Made by a program: the position numbers and the translations under genes. A model generated the notes under the pieces. The model did not search any database. It was not told where the DNA came from and saw only the letters and a list, made by a program, of their open reading frames with translations. From positions 248,001-312,000 of the forward strand of contig CAKOGP040001112.1 of the NCBI GenBank assembly GCA_933822405.4: a stretch of 64,000 bases of DNA, written 5' to 3'. Shown in pieces: positions 28,638 through 38,744 of this stretch. The stretch is from Cylindrotheca closterium (taxonomy: Eukaryota; Bacillariophyta; Bacillariophyceae; Bacillariales; Bacillariaceae). Within the stretch, counting starts at the first letter, position 1, and every line of letters begins with the position of its first letter.

Positions 28638-31328
28638 CTACATGGAATCGTTGCTCGAGCCCGAATTTCGTTTTTTGCTAGGGGTCTTTATTCGTCTGGA
28701 ACTCTTTTTGCGAGTGGTAGTGGTACTATTTCGTTTCGCTCGCATTGCCTCTAACCGCTCCGCAATATTCATTCCTACAGAACCACTACTGCTGGCGGAC
28801 GATTGGCTGCTATCTTCTTCCTCCGACCCGGAGTCATCACTTGATTTCAGTTTTCCTGTCATATCGACTCGGAAATTCCCGCTATGAGCGCTGTCGGATC
28901 TCTTGAGGTCTTCGTACTTCTTTGCATCCGCTTCGATCGCTGCTAGTTCATCCTCGATACTTTGTCCCGCGATGATGGGTGCACTAATTTTTGGTGTGGC
29001 CACCACACTCTTTTCTCTTGTTTGTGGGGACTTGTGAGGCACCATGTTGTTCCTGTTGTTTAGGTCGTACGCGCTTTCATTTTCCTCAGTTCTTCCTCCC
29101 CATCCCCAACGTCCCTTAACGGGTTTAGCGGAGTCCGCAGGCTTTGCTTTATTTCCAAACACGCCAAGCCCTCCATTGCTTGTAGCCCCATTTGCCCTGT
29201 CGTAGGACGTTTGCTGGCTTCGACGGCCTCGACCTGCATCTTTTTGTTGACGAAGATCCTCAATTGTCGCTTCCAATTCCTGGATGCGATCCTGGGCTTG
29301 CCTCAACTCACCTTGGGTCTGGCTGAGTTGAATTCGGCTTCTAGCATAACCACCTCCTTTCGAATTCTGCATTTCTTGTATAGAACTTTCTTTTTCCTGC
29401 AGCTCCTTTAAATAGCCTTCTTCCATTATCTTCATCTTGTTCTGGAGTCCTTGATTGGTCTCGTCCAGAATGCGAATTTGTTCGGTAAAGGCCTGGATTC
29501 GCAGCATTTCGGCTTCTTCGTCTTGGCCAACGTTAGCAAATTTGAAGTGTAGCGTTTCGACTTCATTTATCTTCTCTTGCACGACCTTGTCGAGTTGTTG
29601 TTTTTCCATTGTGAGACGGACCATCTCGCTTTGCAAAAAGTCGATGGTTTCGTCCTTTTGCTTAGTCTTTTTGTTTGCACTTCCCTTGAATTCTCGAACC
29701 TGCAATTCGGCCTTTTTCAATTTCTGGGAAGTATCTGCCAGATCCTCCTTGAGTTCATAATTTTCCTGGTATGCTTGTTCGAGCTCTTTCTGCTGTCTAA
29801 GAGCAAACTCATCTTTCTTCTTCAATTGAATATGCATATCCGAATGTTGAATGTCGGCCTGCTCCAATGTCAATGCTTCGACTCGTCGTTTTAGTGTTTC
29901 ATTCTGGTCGTAAAGATCTTGCATTTGCTTCTCTGCACCCATTTGTATATTGCGGATTTCTTCGTTGCGACTTTGAAGCAGTTCTTTCTCTTGGGACTCA
30001 TAATTTGACAATCGCACCTTCAAGCGATCATTCTCCTCCCTCAAGACACTCGCATTGGCACCGCTTGATCCCGTACCTCGACTGAGCTGACCTCGTAATT
30101 CGTGGACTTCGCCCGTTTTCAACGCAAGGTTGCGCTTGAGAGTATTGATCTCTTCTTGCTTTTCTTCAAGTTCATATGTACTGATGAGACCTCCCGACGT
30201 GATTTGGTTGTTCTCCAATTGCTCACGTTCTCGTTCTTCAAATTGCAATTCCTTCATTCTCAAATCATCCTTTTGGTCGCTTAATTTCTCTTCTTCAATT
30301 TCAATCGCCTCTTCTCTGTCGACCAATGTCTTTTCCCTGTCGAGCAATTCTTGTTCCTTCATTAACAAATCATTCTCGCGCTCTTCCAAATCGCGTTCTC
30401 TCTCAAGCAACTCAGCATTTAGCTCTTCATTGAAAGGGCCGCCTTCTCCTCTGGGGGCGCCACCACCACCACCACCACCGACTATTCCACCATTGTTTCG
30501 GACTTCATCAATTTCATCTTCCATTTCTCTCATTTCGTCTTCCATCTTGACGAATTCTTCTTCCGCTCTTTGAAGTTTCAATTCTAAATATTCCACTTTA
30601 TCGAGCTGACAGTCCACAGCCTCGGTCAACTTTTTGATCAATCCATCTTTTTCTGCAACGGCCTCTTCGTATTCCTCGATCTCAGACTTTAGTTCGTTCG
30701 CCTCGTTCAAGGCCCTCTTCACATCCATTTGCAGTTGAGTCATTTCCATACTGTCGTCCTTCATGTTAAGCTTCCGTCGGAGACTGATAACTTCATCTTG
30801 CAATGCCTCAAATTCGTCCAAGAACTCTTCATCGTCCGACTCGGTAATGTCTTCCACAGAGTTGCTCTTCTTCTTCTTCTTCGTTTTCTTCTTCTTGCCG
30901 CCGCGTTTGGTAGATCTCGCAGATTTGGTGGATCTACCGGATTTAGTAGACTTATCATCCGCAGAGTCATCGTCGTCAGCGGAACCACCATTTTTGCTAC
31001 TCTTCTTGGGTTTCTTCGGGGTGCGCTTGACTTTTTTCTTCTTGCTATTGTTGCCGCTCATCATGTTTTCTTCCGCTTCGAATTGACTAAAGTCTGGATT
31101 GAATTGGTCAAAGGTACTTTCACGAGGATTGACTGGTGGCTCGTCTCCCTCTTCTGAAGACTCTTCTTCAGCAATAGCATCTGGAATCGAAACCTCATCC
31201 TCCTCTTCTTCACTGCTAGTATGTTCCGAAGGATTGGATAGTTCACTGATAACTGAGGACGATGACATGGACTTGTAAGCCTGCACCGACTTGGGCTTTC
31301 GCAGCTTTCCTTTCTTATTTTTGAACAT
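28638..31328 (-). CDS. Long coiled-coil protein, 896 aa
   Basis: A single-exon protein dominated by heptad repeats from about residue 170 to 700, rich in Glu, Lys, Gln and Leu (for example LNEANELKSEIEEYEEAVAE). The first 165 residues are basic and acidic low complexity with Lys-rich blocks (KKKKVKRTPKKPKK) and a short Ser-Thr-Lys repeat (STKSGRSTKSARSTK). A glycine run (GGGGGGG) breaks the coil near 290. The C-terminal 200 residues are polar and end with a Ser/Lys/Arg tail. Such architecture is typical of cytoskeletal or scaffold proteins. I recognise no family. The start is the ATG at 31326-31328. It is divergent from the anoctamin gene. Confidence 0.75.
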   Translation of the reverse strand: MFKNKKGKLRKPKSVQAYKSMSSSSVISELSNPSEHTSSEEEEDEVSIPDAIAEEESSEEGDEPPVNPRESTFDQFNPDFSQFEAEENMMSGNNSKKKKVKRTPKKPKKSSKNGGSADDDDSADDKSTKSGRSTKSARSTKRGGKKKKTKKKKKSNSVEDITESDDEEFLDEFEALQDEVISLRRKLNMKDDSMEMTQLQMDVKRALNEANELKSEIEEYEEAVAEKDGLIKKLTEAVDCQLDKVEYLELKLQRAEEEFVKMEDEMREMEDEIDEVRNNGGIVGGGGGGGAPRGEGGPFNEELNAELLERERDLEERENDLLMKEQELLDREKTLVDREEAIEIEEEKLSDQKDDLRMKELQFEEREREQLENNQITSGGLISTYELEEKQEEINTLKRNLALKTGEVHELRGQLSRGTGSSGANASVLREENDRLKVRLSNYESQEKELLQSRNEEIRNIQMGAEKQMQDLYDQNETLKRRVEALTLEQADIQHSDMHIQLKKKDEFALRQQKELEQAYQENYELKEDLADTSQKLKKAELQVREFKGSANKKTKQKDETIDFLQSEMVRLTMEKQQLDKVVQEKINEVETLHFKFANVGQDEEAEMLRIQAFTEQIRILDETNQGLQNKMKIMEEGYLKELQEKESSIQEMQNSKGGGYARSRIQLSQTQGELRQAQDRIQELEATIEDLRQQKDAGRGRRSQQTSYDRANGATSNGGLGVFGNKAKPADSAKPVKGRWGWGGRTEENESAYDLNNRNNMVPHKSPQTREKSVVATPKISAPIIAGQSIEDELAAIEADAKKYEDLKRSDSAHSGNFRVDMTGKLKSSDDSGSEEEDSSQSSASSSGSVGMNIAERLEAMRAKRNSTTTTRKKSSRRIKTPSKKRNSGSSNDSM

Positions 31329-31791
31329 GATGATTATGGATTATGCTGAGTGAGTCGAATGACTTTTACTCTTTTGACTAACTGACTGTAGGATACTCTT
31401 TCTATCCTTTGTCTTCTAGAGTGTTGAGAGCTTATTGCTTGTGCGTCAACATGCAGCCGCGTGTAGGTTTGATGTGCAATCGCAACAGGTTTCCAGTCTC
31501 GTCTCTTCCGCCAAAAAAATACTGTAATCTGGTAGATTCGGAAACGATGACCGTGTCTCAACACGTACCAATAATGTGTTTTCATTGGTCAACAGCTGTC
31601 AATATATTATCGTTTCGCATTTTCTAATTTCATGCAAAGAGTGAGTCACGCATCCGGGTTTCATTAGATCTCACAAAATCTGGCGGGACTGCTGTGATGT
31701 AGCGACCTTTCACTCACTCATGGATCAGGTTTCACTCATCAGGCAGGAGGTGTCACCAGTGTTTATATAAGAACTCTCATCTTTCATCACC
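31329..31791. other. Divergent promoter region
   Basis: About 460 nt between the coiled-coil gene (-) and the anoctamin gene (+). TCACTCA-type short repeats occur near 31710-31735. No gene is supported. Confidence 0.35.
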
Positions 31792-33780
31792 ATGATCACC
31801 ATGCAGCCTCCAGTCGAAAAGACTGGTACTGTGGTGTTGGAATGGACTAAGAAAGCCTTGACAAGTGATGTCATTCCCATGATTAAAAAAGAACTGGAAC
31901 AGGGAGGGATCCTTCTCATTCCGAACACTACCCCAGAAGTCGAGCTATTGACAGTCACCCAAGCGAGTTTGGAGCGACAAGCCCAGAATGAAAGGTTGAT
32001 CAAGAGGCGCAGAATCACTGATACCGAATTTATTATGGATCACTTTCAAGTGGCCAATCGATCGCAATTCCTCATGGCGGTACCTGGACGAGATCCAAAC
32101 CAGCTGTTTACGCAAAAAGAACGCTCCTTGTTGGTTCTTGGAATTTTGGAGGATATTTCCATCAAGAATAATGTCAAATTGAAAGAGCAGCTTGTACAAC
32201 AGACAAATAAGGCCAATACAAATATTCTTCGATACATTTTAGAATCACAAGGATGGATTCAGAAATTGGCGCCCGTTCATTTCGACGAGGCCAAAGAAAA
32301 GATTCAAAAGGCAACCATGTGGCCGCTCTGGCAAATCATGCCGCCAGTGCTCCAGATTGAAGAATACTACGGTCCCACCGTAGCTTATTACTTTGCCTTT
32401 GTAGGATTTCTGGCCCAGTGGTCGGGATACTTGGGAATTATCGGATTGTCCACCTTTTTGTTGCGAGTGTACCGACAAGACACAATTGATGAGGATGAAT
32501 ATACTCCCTTTTATGGCCTCATATGCTTTTTGTGGGCAATCTTGTTCTACATTTTTTGGCAGCGAAACGAGGCAGTATTGGCGTATCAGTTTGGTACATT
32601 AGAACTCTCGACCAGTTTGGAAGATGACGAAGTGCCCGACGACCCAGTGGTGCACAAGCGTCCTGAATACCATGGCAAAGTACGAGAGTCCCCCGTCACC
32701 GGCAAGTACGAGATTTACTACCCTTCCATCAACCGCAAATTGCATTATGTTGTCAGTGCGTTGGTGACGGTAATCATGCTGGTAGTGGCCTTTACAGTCA
32801 TGATTATTTCTCTGAACGTCCAAGGGTACATTCGGCCCAGAAGCGACGATGACTATCATCCATTTTACTGGCCCCGAGTTGCCTCCATGGCTGGTACAGG
32901 AGAGTTGTTCGATGCCATGTCCAGTTGGAAGTCCTTTTTGCCGGTCATCATTCATGCGCTCTCCATTATGACACTCAACAAAATCTATCGAAAGATTGCC
33001 ACCAAGTTGACGGACTGGGAAAATCACCAGTCCCAGACAGATTACGACAACTCTCTCATTCTCAAACGCTTCTTATTTGAAGCCTTTGACTGTTACATTG
33101 CCTTGTTTTACTTGGCCTTTTATGCCTGTGACATTGAACAACTTCGATCGGAACTGATTGCGGTATTCAACATTGACAGCTTTCGGCGGGTTCTCACCGA
33201 GGTGGCGATTCCAATGATTGCGCACAGGGTGACCAAAAAGGCAAAGGTGGAAGGTCATCCACAAGATCTGGATTTGGAAGTTTACGAATCCTTTGATGAT
33301 TGGATGGAAGTGTTGATTCAGTTTGGCTACGTAACCCTGTTTGCGTCGGCCTATCCAATGGCCTCCTTGGTCATGTCTGTGGCGCTCATGATTGAACTGC
33401 GATCCGATTGTTATAAATTGACGTACTTGTGCCAAAAACCAAAAGGAGAGCAAGTGTCTAGCATTGGAATGTGGAAGCGACTGCTCCAGTTCATGGTGTG
33501 GTTCTCCTGCTTGACCAATTGTCTACTCTTTGGCTTTACCAGTGACCAAATGCTCCACTATATGCCCGACTTTTACATGCGAGACGAAGAAGGGAATACC
33601 CATATTGTGCAGGACAAGGGATGGATGGCGATTCTCATCATCTTTGCGCTAGAGCGAGTCTTGATCTACATTGGACTGGCGCTGACTACTTTGATACCAA
33701 CCATCCCGGAACAACTTCTCATCAAGCTGAAGCGGCGAAAATATCTTCTCCATATGAATCAAAAGAAGAAGGAAGAGTAG
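31792..33780 (+). CDS. Anoctamin/TMEM16-family membrane protein
   Basis: Member of the anoctamin (TMEM16) family of Ca2+-activated chloride channels and lipid scramblases. The single exon encodes 662 aa with an N-terminal cytoplasmic domain (about 1-190) and eight or more membrane segments. Family-like stretches are IEEYYGPTVAYYFAFVGF (TM1 entry), ILFYIFWQRNEAVLAYQFGT (the equivalent of the anoctamin FLExWKR region), YRKIATKLTDWENHQSQTDY followed by LILKRFLFEAFDCYIALFYL, and EVLIQFGYVTLFASAYPMA near residue 515, a strong anoctamin signature. A basic C-terminus (KLKRRKYLLHMNQKKKEE) follows the last segment. An alternative ATG three codons downstream would make little difference. Channel versus scramblase activity cannot be told from sequence. 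Confidence 0.92.
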   Translation: MITMQPPVEKTGTVVLEWTKKALTSDVIPMIKKELEQGGILLIPNTTPEVELLTVTQASLERQAQNERLIKRRRITDTEFIMDHFQVANRSQFLMAVPGRDPNQLFTQKERSLLVLGILEDISIKNNVKLKEQLVQQTNKANTNILRYILESQGWIQKLAPVHFDEAKEKIQKATMWPLWQIMPPVLQIEEYYGPTVAYYFAFVGFLAQWSGYLGIIGLSTFLLRVYRQDTIDEDEYTPFYGLICFLWAILFYIFWQRNEAVLAYQFGTLELSTSLEDDEVPDDPVVHKRPEYHGKVRESPVTGKYEIYYPSINRKLHYVVSALVTVIMLVVAFTVMIISLNVQGYIRPRSDDDYHPFYWPRVASMAGTGELFDAMSSWKSFLPVIIHALSIMTLNKIYRKIATKLTDWENHQSQTDYDNSLILKRFLFEAFDCYIALFYLAFYACDIEQLRSELIAVFNIDSFRRVLTEVAIPMIAHRVTKKAKVEGHPQDLDLEVYESFDDWMEVLIQFGYVTLFASAYPMASLVMSVALMIELRSDCYKLTYLCQKPKGEQVSSIGMWKRLLQFMVWFSCLTNCLLFGFTSDQMLHYMPDFYMRDEEGNTHIVQDKGWMAILIIFALERVLIYIGLALTTLIPTIPEQLLIKLKRRKYLLHMNQKKKEE

Positions 33781-34318
33781 ATCTATTTCTGTTAATAGCC
33801 GTTCTTTAAAATAAGATCGGCGAAATAAGCTGTAGTGGTGCATGATAGCAAGCAGCTGTCTTCCTTACTACATCAATGGTGTGGCGCCGGATTAGAATAT
33901 CATATTTTTGCAACATAACATACATCAACTAACTTAGATGACAATATTGTTCAGAAAAGGTAGGTAGACATGAACGTCACCCACATTTCGTCATTCATAT
34001 CATACACTAAAGGAGTTTCAATGGTTGCATAAAATTCCCCGGTGATATTTTGCTGTCGCATCATTCGCGTCGCCACCAAACTGAGAGAATCGAAAGCAAT
34101 AGCGTTGTCCGACGGTTCAGCCAACCAAAAAGCAAAAACTCATCTATTTGCAAGTCGTTGCCCCAAGGTTGCGTCATTCTCGGCACGCCACGTTTCATTT
34201 CTCGTTTCCAGCCCATTGACAGCTTGAACAAAAATTCTTCGACAGGCATGTCATTGTAAGGCATATTGGTTGCTATTTCCACTGTGGATACTCTTCATTC
34301 TTGGTCCCCTTCACAAAA
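33781..34318. other. 3' flanks of anoctamin and selenoprotein T genes
   Basis: About 540 nt between two convergent stops. On the minus strand this is the 3' UTR of the selenoprotein T gene and should hold its SECIS element. Several ATGA and AATGA cores occur on that strand (for example near 34170-34180 and 34055-34060) but I could not fold one convincingly by eye. Confidence 0.45.
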
Positions 34319-34997
34319 TTATTGGGATACTTGTGTCAAACCAGCATTCACCAATGGGGCCACCAAATCACCCATTTGAGGCAGACGGCCAGTCTCTAGC
34401 TTGGAAAAAATTGTCTCACCATCGAGAATGATCTCAAAAGCACCAGAAATCATGTACTTCGAGAGCACGTTAGGAAGCAAGAGGTAGACAAAGATGGCTA
34501 TTTGCATCCCATTCTTTTGTACCGTTGCATACCAAGAAGGAACGTAGCTCATTCCAACGACACCAAAGAGCTTGTCTCCAAGGAAAACAAAGAGGAGACC
34601 GCACATTTGGATAACGTTCAAGATCTTGAGCAAGAGTTCCGCCGTGGGCGGTGGAGGGTAGTTATCCCCCGTGACTTTTCCTCGCAGCTCGGGGAAATTG
34701 GCGTAAAGCCACTGCCTGACCTGCAAGAAATTTTTCTTTGAACCTCAGCTAACACAGAAGAGAACTTCAATATTGTGATCGCCAACTACTTTGGAGGCCA
34801 TTTCTTCCTTTTGTTCGGTTTCGACAGCCTTTCGAAATGACCAATGATTCCAGAACACGAATGAAACGTTTAGAACACAACGATTATGGATAGCAATTGG
34901 TTGATTGCTTCCTCACCTCATTAGCCAAGGAAAGGCTGATCATTCCCAACATGATCAAGCATAGTAGAAACAAAGTGGACGCCTTTCTTACGCGCAT
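34319..34997 (-). CDS. SELENOT: Selenoprotein T (in-frame UGA = Sec)
   Basis: Thioredoxin-like ER selenoprotein. Two exons (34917-34997 and 34319-34828, 88-nt intron, phase 0) encode 196 aa if the TGA at 34745-34747 is read as selenocysteine. Exon 1 encodes a signal peptide (MRVRKASTLFLLCLIMLGMI). The redox motif is CVSUG (Cys52, Sec55), exactly the SelT motif, followed by SKKNFLQVRQWLYANFPEL and GDNYPPPP, matching the family's spacing to the conserved GENY site. The C-terminal half keeps ISGAFEIILDGETIFSKLETGRLP (family: STGAFEITLND..WSKLESGHLP). Ordinary translation would stop at codon 55, and a frame started after the TGA lacks the redox motif. Sec insertion would need a SECIS element in the 3' UTR, which I could not confirm. 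Confidence 0.88.
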
Positions 34998-35018
34998 CTT
35001 TTGCAAGAACAGCATTGG

Positions 35019-35046
35019 GTTGTTGTTGTTGTTGTTGTTGTTGTTG
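35019..35046. repeat. (TTG)n trinucleotide microsatellite
   Basis: About nine consecutive TTG units. It sits just upstream of the selenoprotein T start and reads as CAA repeats on that gene's strand. It makes a poly-Gln string in a spurious minus-strand frame at 34921-35136. Confidence 0.85.
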
Positions 35047-35257
35047 AATGTTTTTCTTTCTTCCGCAGAATTTTGCTGTGTGTCGGTTGGATTTTCTGCA
35101 CCACCGGCGGACAGACTTCCTTTGCGTCAGCCTCATGGAAATGAGAAACCTGACGAAGTTATGTGATGGTCACGACACAAACATTCGTTCTCATTGCTTC
35201 TATTAGAACAGTTTGGAGGGCACACAACAACTCTCTTCTCATAGCATCTTCAAAATC

Positions 35258-35770
35258 ATGATCCCCACATCAGTAGCATCCCGCCAATGTCGTTCGTTGG
35301 CATCGCGCCAAGTAATCAACCGCTTCACATCGCAATCCCAAAACAAGACCCAACTGGTGCGCAGATGGCAATCCTCGTCGGAGAAGCCAGCAGATACTCC
35401 ACCTCCCACGGTCCAGAACCTTGCTCTTGCTAGTGTACTCGCTGGATTTACTTTCTTCGTCTTTACCTATTCCATGAATTCTGTCGGCAAAAGTGATGCA
35501 GAAAATGATCCTTTGGCTCAGCTCAAAGAGGAAGCCCAAGACGCTAGAGTAAGCAAGGCAAATGAACACAAGAAACGATTGACTCCACAAGAAATTGCAG
35601 CTTTGGAGAGTGGAATGACCGGTGCATATGATAAGAATGCTAAGGTAGAAGTTGCGGTCGCAGCGCCTGCAGAAATTGCTGAACTGGAGGAGCAAGGCCT
35701 GAAGGTATTCCAATCAAAGCAAGGAGGAGAAGAAAAGAAGAAGAAGCCGTGGTGGAGATTTGGATTTTAA
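35258..35770 (+). CDS. Probable mitochondrial inner-membrane protein, COA3-like
   Basis: Small protein (170 aa) with a mitochondrial-type N-terminus rich in Arg, Ser and Gln and free of acidic residues (MIPTSVASRQCRSLASRQVI). One membrane segment (about 65-85, LALASVLAGFTFFVFTYSMN) is followed directly by an acidic amphipathic stretch, SVGKSDAENDPLAQLKEEAQ. This layout, TM then Y-x(3)-S/V then DxLxxLxxEA, resembles cytochrome c oxidase assembly factor 3 (COA3/CCDC56), which stabilises nascent COX1. The C-terminal extension (95-170) is Ala/Glu-rich and ends in a basic-aromatic KKKKPWWRFGF, not typical of COA3. Codon 35258 is the first ATG; the frame upstream begins only at a TTG. The assignment is by pattern only. 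Confidence 0.6.
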   Translation: MIPTSVASRQCRSLASRQVINRFTSQSQNKTQLVRRWQSSSEKPADTPPPTVQNLALASVLAGFTFFVFTYSMNSVGKSDAENDPLAQLKEEAQDARVSKANEHKKRLTPQEIAALESGMTGAYDKNAKVEVAVAAPAEIAELEEQGLKVFQSKQGGEEKKKKPWWRFGF

Positions 35771-36090
35771 TTAATGGAAATAATTTTTTAAAGTAATACC
35801 TCTGTAGGCATGTATGAAAGGCCTGGACAAAGCTACTCGATGACGAAACCTTGTCGTTGTCAACAAAGCACTTGGCCGACAAGAAGGTCAAGCTTCCATA
35901 GTCTTCAACGACACGTCAACATTGTACTGTAACTGTGACGATATTGACATTAAAGTAACTATTATAGTTATTATAGTTATAATATTGTCTCAAAATATTA
36001 TGTGTCTTTTTCGGAACAGAATATGACAGGGATTGTCAAACTCTTCTTTCATATACGGTACTGTAGCTTGTGCACACTCTATAGCTTTCT
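35771..36090. other. Intergenic region between convergent genes
   Basis: About 320 nt containing an AT-rich patch with TATAGTTATTATAGTTATAATATT near 35960-35985. No gene is supported. Confidence 0.35.
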
Positions 36091-36517
36091 TTACTTCAGG
36101 CGCGGGTCGTCAGTCTTGGCGTGCTTGCACCAGCTTTGAGAAGGAATTTGGCGGAAGGGTGCCACAGGTCTTCTTTCACGCTCGGCGGAAACGCTAAACA
36201 ACATGGTGGCCACACAAACAATACCGACTCCAGCAATACCGGTGTTGCGCTTCCAGTGGGTTGGGTTTGACCACCATCCTCCATATGGAGTCCATACCTA
36301 TTTTTTAAAACAAAATGAGAGGAGCAACGTCAGTCAACCTGTCAATGAGACTAAAGACACTCAACAGCAATAACAACAACAGATCAATCGAAAGTGATTC
36401 ACACTGTTTCCTTAAAATCATCAGTCATCTAAGTCACAGCCATAAAGTTCGGTCCTAACTGGGTATGATCAAACTGCAACCTACCTTTGGAACGTAGAAC
36501 CAGCCTCCAGCTCCCAT
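36091..36517 (-). CDS. Small single-TM protein, complex I accessory-like, 79 aa
   Basis: Found by joining a tiny first exon (36485-36517, MGAGGWFYVPK) to a second exon (36091-36297) over a 187-nt intron with GTAGGT donor and AATAG acceptor, phase 0. The protein then reads VWTPYGGWWSNPTHWKRNTG, a single hydrophobic segment (IAGVGIVCVATMLFSVSA), and ERRPVAPFRQIPSQSWCKH, ending DDPRLK. The pattern GGWW..P..W+RNT, one TM, then RP..P...IPSQ.WC is reminiscent of small accessory subunits of mitochondrial NADH dehydrogenase seen in plants and algae. That identity is inference from pattern. The gene is conserved-looking despite its size, since every part of the spliced frame is structured. Confidence 0.65.
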
Positions 36518-37354
36518 CTTTCTTTGATTTTATGATGTTGTTGCAAAACTTTGCTGTTCGGTTGTTACATGACGACGTACGGATTAAAGCCGGGTCCTTT
36601 TATCCCATACCACGACGGAAGGACGGACGTTAGTGACGAGCGCTTGCTCGAGACTAACTCGACCCCCGTTCGCGTGCCGAATCAATCTATCAGGTCGGTG
36701 CAGTACTGTACTGTACCTGGTACTGCGAGTCGAAGGGACAGTCATCGTTGCAGTTGTACGTGAACAGCAATGCCAACGGTTGAGGGATTCCGCTTTGCAA
36801 CAGAAAATGTGAGAGGAACCGCAGTTGACATTGGAAAAGTTGAGAGGAACTTCTGGGTGGCGTCAAATTAGAGCACCGATGAGTGACCATCGCAAAGGAA
36901 TCTGTTCTATGGTGGTGGTACCATTAGGGGTTTTGGTCGTGAAGAGATAAAACTGTGAACTCTGGATAAATGTCAATCTTGCTTTTATATATCCCTACCT
37001 ATCATATATAAAAAAGATGTGAATTGTGCCTACGAATATTGTTCTGTCAGTGGAATGACTCGTGACGGTGACCAGGCCACTGCAGCTGGAGAACCGATTC
37101 TACTGGTATCGTATCAGGGAGTAACTCAAAAGTATCAAAGCGAAATGCTTCATAAATCTAGATGATACCAAATGGTTCGATTTCGCACTCTAAATCCGAA
37201 CCCTTCGCTCGCCATTTCTCACAGAACGGCAACGCAACAACCCCCGTTCCATGCGAATTCCTGAATCATCACGTGGCGAAGACCAAACCCAGTTCCCACT
37301 TGGTCATAAAAAATTCCGAAAAAAAAGAATCTCACAAAATCAAGAACAACAACA
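36518..37354. other. Divergent intergenic region
   Basis: About 840 nt between the 79-aa gene (-) and the first copy of the CWYSSEEY family (+). It contains short GTACTG/CAGTAC motifs near 36700-36725 and an AT-rich block near 36985-37015. No gene is supported. Confidence 0.4.
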
Positions 37355-38029
37355 ATGTGCACAAGACAACAAACGATCCAATTGGCCTCAACAGTGCCAT
37401 CCAAGCTTGAGACAGCTCGCAGCACAGTTTCTTCCACCATGAAGAAATCATCTGTTTATTTTTCCGAAACTGTCAAAGTCCGTTACTCTCTCAGTTTAGA
37501 AGACTACTCCGATGAGGAATATGATGCATGCTGGTATTCTTCCGAAGAGTATCAAACAATAGAAAAGGATTTGTGCAGACAATTCATGAAGATGGAGGAA
37601 GGAAAGATATTACATGATATGAAATCCTGCTCGCGAGGATTGGAACGATACTTGACTGTGAATGCTTTTCAAAAAAAAGAGAGCCAAAGAGTTGCAAGGC
37701 GATCTGTCTTGGACGAACAAACCCACCAAGCCGAACTGAATCAACGCGACGAAGAAGCCATTGCAAGACTGTACAACAATGTCTCATCTAGTTGCCAGAT
37801 GTGGGCAGCGGTACTCGGCCTTCGAGACCAGCGAGAAGCCGAAAAGTACATTCAAGATGATGACCTTGAAACTCGTTTCGATGATCTTGAGACGCTCACG
37901 CAAGCGCAAGAATCTCAAGAATCATCAATCCGACAAGACTACGTTGCACCTCAAAAGATCTATGATTCCAGCAGCACGCGAGCCATGACTTCGCCGCAGC
38001 AAATGGCCGTGACTGCAAGGTCAGCATAA
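37355..38029 (+). CDS. Unknown 'CWYSSEEY' family protein, copy 1
   Basis: First of four tandem paralogues with no domain I recognise. Single exon, 224 aa. Family features in order: SETVKVRYSLSLEDYSDEEY, the hallmark CWYSSEEYQTIEKDL (about 60-75), CSRGLERYLTV (about 93-103), a helical VLDEQTHQAE segment, then YNNVSSSCQMWAAVLGLRDQ. The C-terminus is polar and ends VTARSA, nearly the same last residues (VSARSA) as copies 3 and 4. Mostly alpha-helical and soluble by composition, with no signal peptide or membrane segment. This copy is the most diverged from copies 3 and 4 in sequence and flanks. Function is unknown. Confidence 0.75.
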   Translation: MCTRQQTIQLASTVPSKLETARSTVSSTMKKSSVYFSETVKVRYSLSLEDYSDEEYDACWYSSEEYQTIEKDLCRQFMKMEEGKILHDMKSCSRGLERYLTVNAFQKKESQRVARRSVLDEQTHQAELNQRDEEAIARLYNNVSSSCQMWAAVLGLRDQREAEKYIQDDDLETRFDDLETLTQAQESQESSIRQDYVAPQKIYDSSSTRAMTSPQQMAVTARSA

Positions 38030-38744
38030 GCAATATTCTATAATTTGCTTATTGCTATTCCTTCTTTTGAGCCTGGTAAGGAATGGTGTAACTGATGAAG
38101 TCCCTATTTGGCACACAAGTCTAAATGGAAATAAGAAACAATTTTGATACTTATTAGTCCTAGCCTTTATGTAGAAAGTACACAATCCGATGGAACGACC
38201 ACCATGATGGTACTATCGGAGTGACTGATCATCGAAAAGCGAACGGATCGAACAAGATAACCCTTTTTGTGTCTTGTTCCGTCTGGGTTCCTCCGCGAGG
38301 ATTCTTCTTCCTCCTGGTTGAGGGTGGGGTCTACAGCACTATGCCGGTACAGCGAGCGAACCCTTTCTGCCTCTCGGAACGCAAGGAGAAAAGTGTGTTC
38401 CCACCAAGCGAAGAACTTACTGCGATGCACTTATTTCTGGTTTTCATGTTGGAGTGACTTGTATGGTTCGCATTCACGCTACCCGCGATCGCTTTTTTGC
38501 TCCCATTACGAACGTCAGGTAAGACTTAGTCCAACTTATGTCCACTATTTTCAATTTGCAGTCATCATTGCTTCGCTGGACTACTTCGTCCATTTTTCTC
38601 CCTCCACAGAACATACTGTAGGTAGCCGAGAATATATCCGCTGTCTTTGCTCTGACAATCCCAAGAATCCCACAAAATCACAAATCAAGACAAAATACTC
38701 ACTTGCAATCTTTCTCAAATCACCCCAAGAAACTTCTGCATAGA
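38030..38744. other. Intergenic region between family copies 1 and 2
   Basis: About 715 nt. Overlapping frames at 38167-38457 have no family features. The last 60 nt (AATCCCACAAAATCACAAATCAAGAC) resemble the leader of copy 1 (AATCTCACAAAATCAAGAAC), consistent with a duplicated promoter. Confidence 0.4.

Noticed and set aside
29060..31246. Several short frames on both strands inside the coiled-coil gene
   Set aside because: Shadows of a repetitive Glu/Lys-rich coding sequence.
33781..34318. A SECIS element in the 3' UTR of the selenoprotein T gene
   Set aside because: Several ATGA cores were inspected, including one near 34175 that could pair CAACC with GGTTG, but spacing and the apical AA were not convincing. 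It is left unannotated pending a folding search.
34319..34726. A 136-aa non-selenoprotein starting after the TGA
   Set aside because: It begins with TTG, lacks the SelT redox motif and signal peptide, and conserved SelT sequence continues upstream through the TGA.
34921..35136. A 71-codon minus-strand frame with poly-Gln
   Set aside because: The poly-Gln comes from a CAA microsatellite, and the frame conflicts with the selenoprotein T first exon, which encodes a clear signal peptide in another frame.
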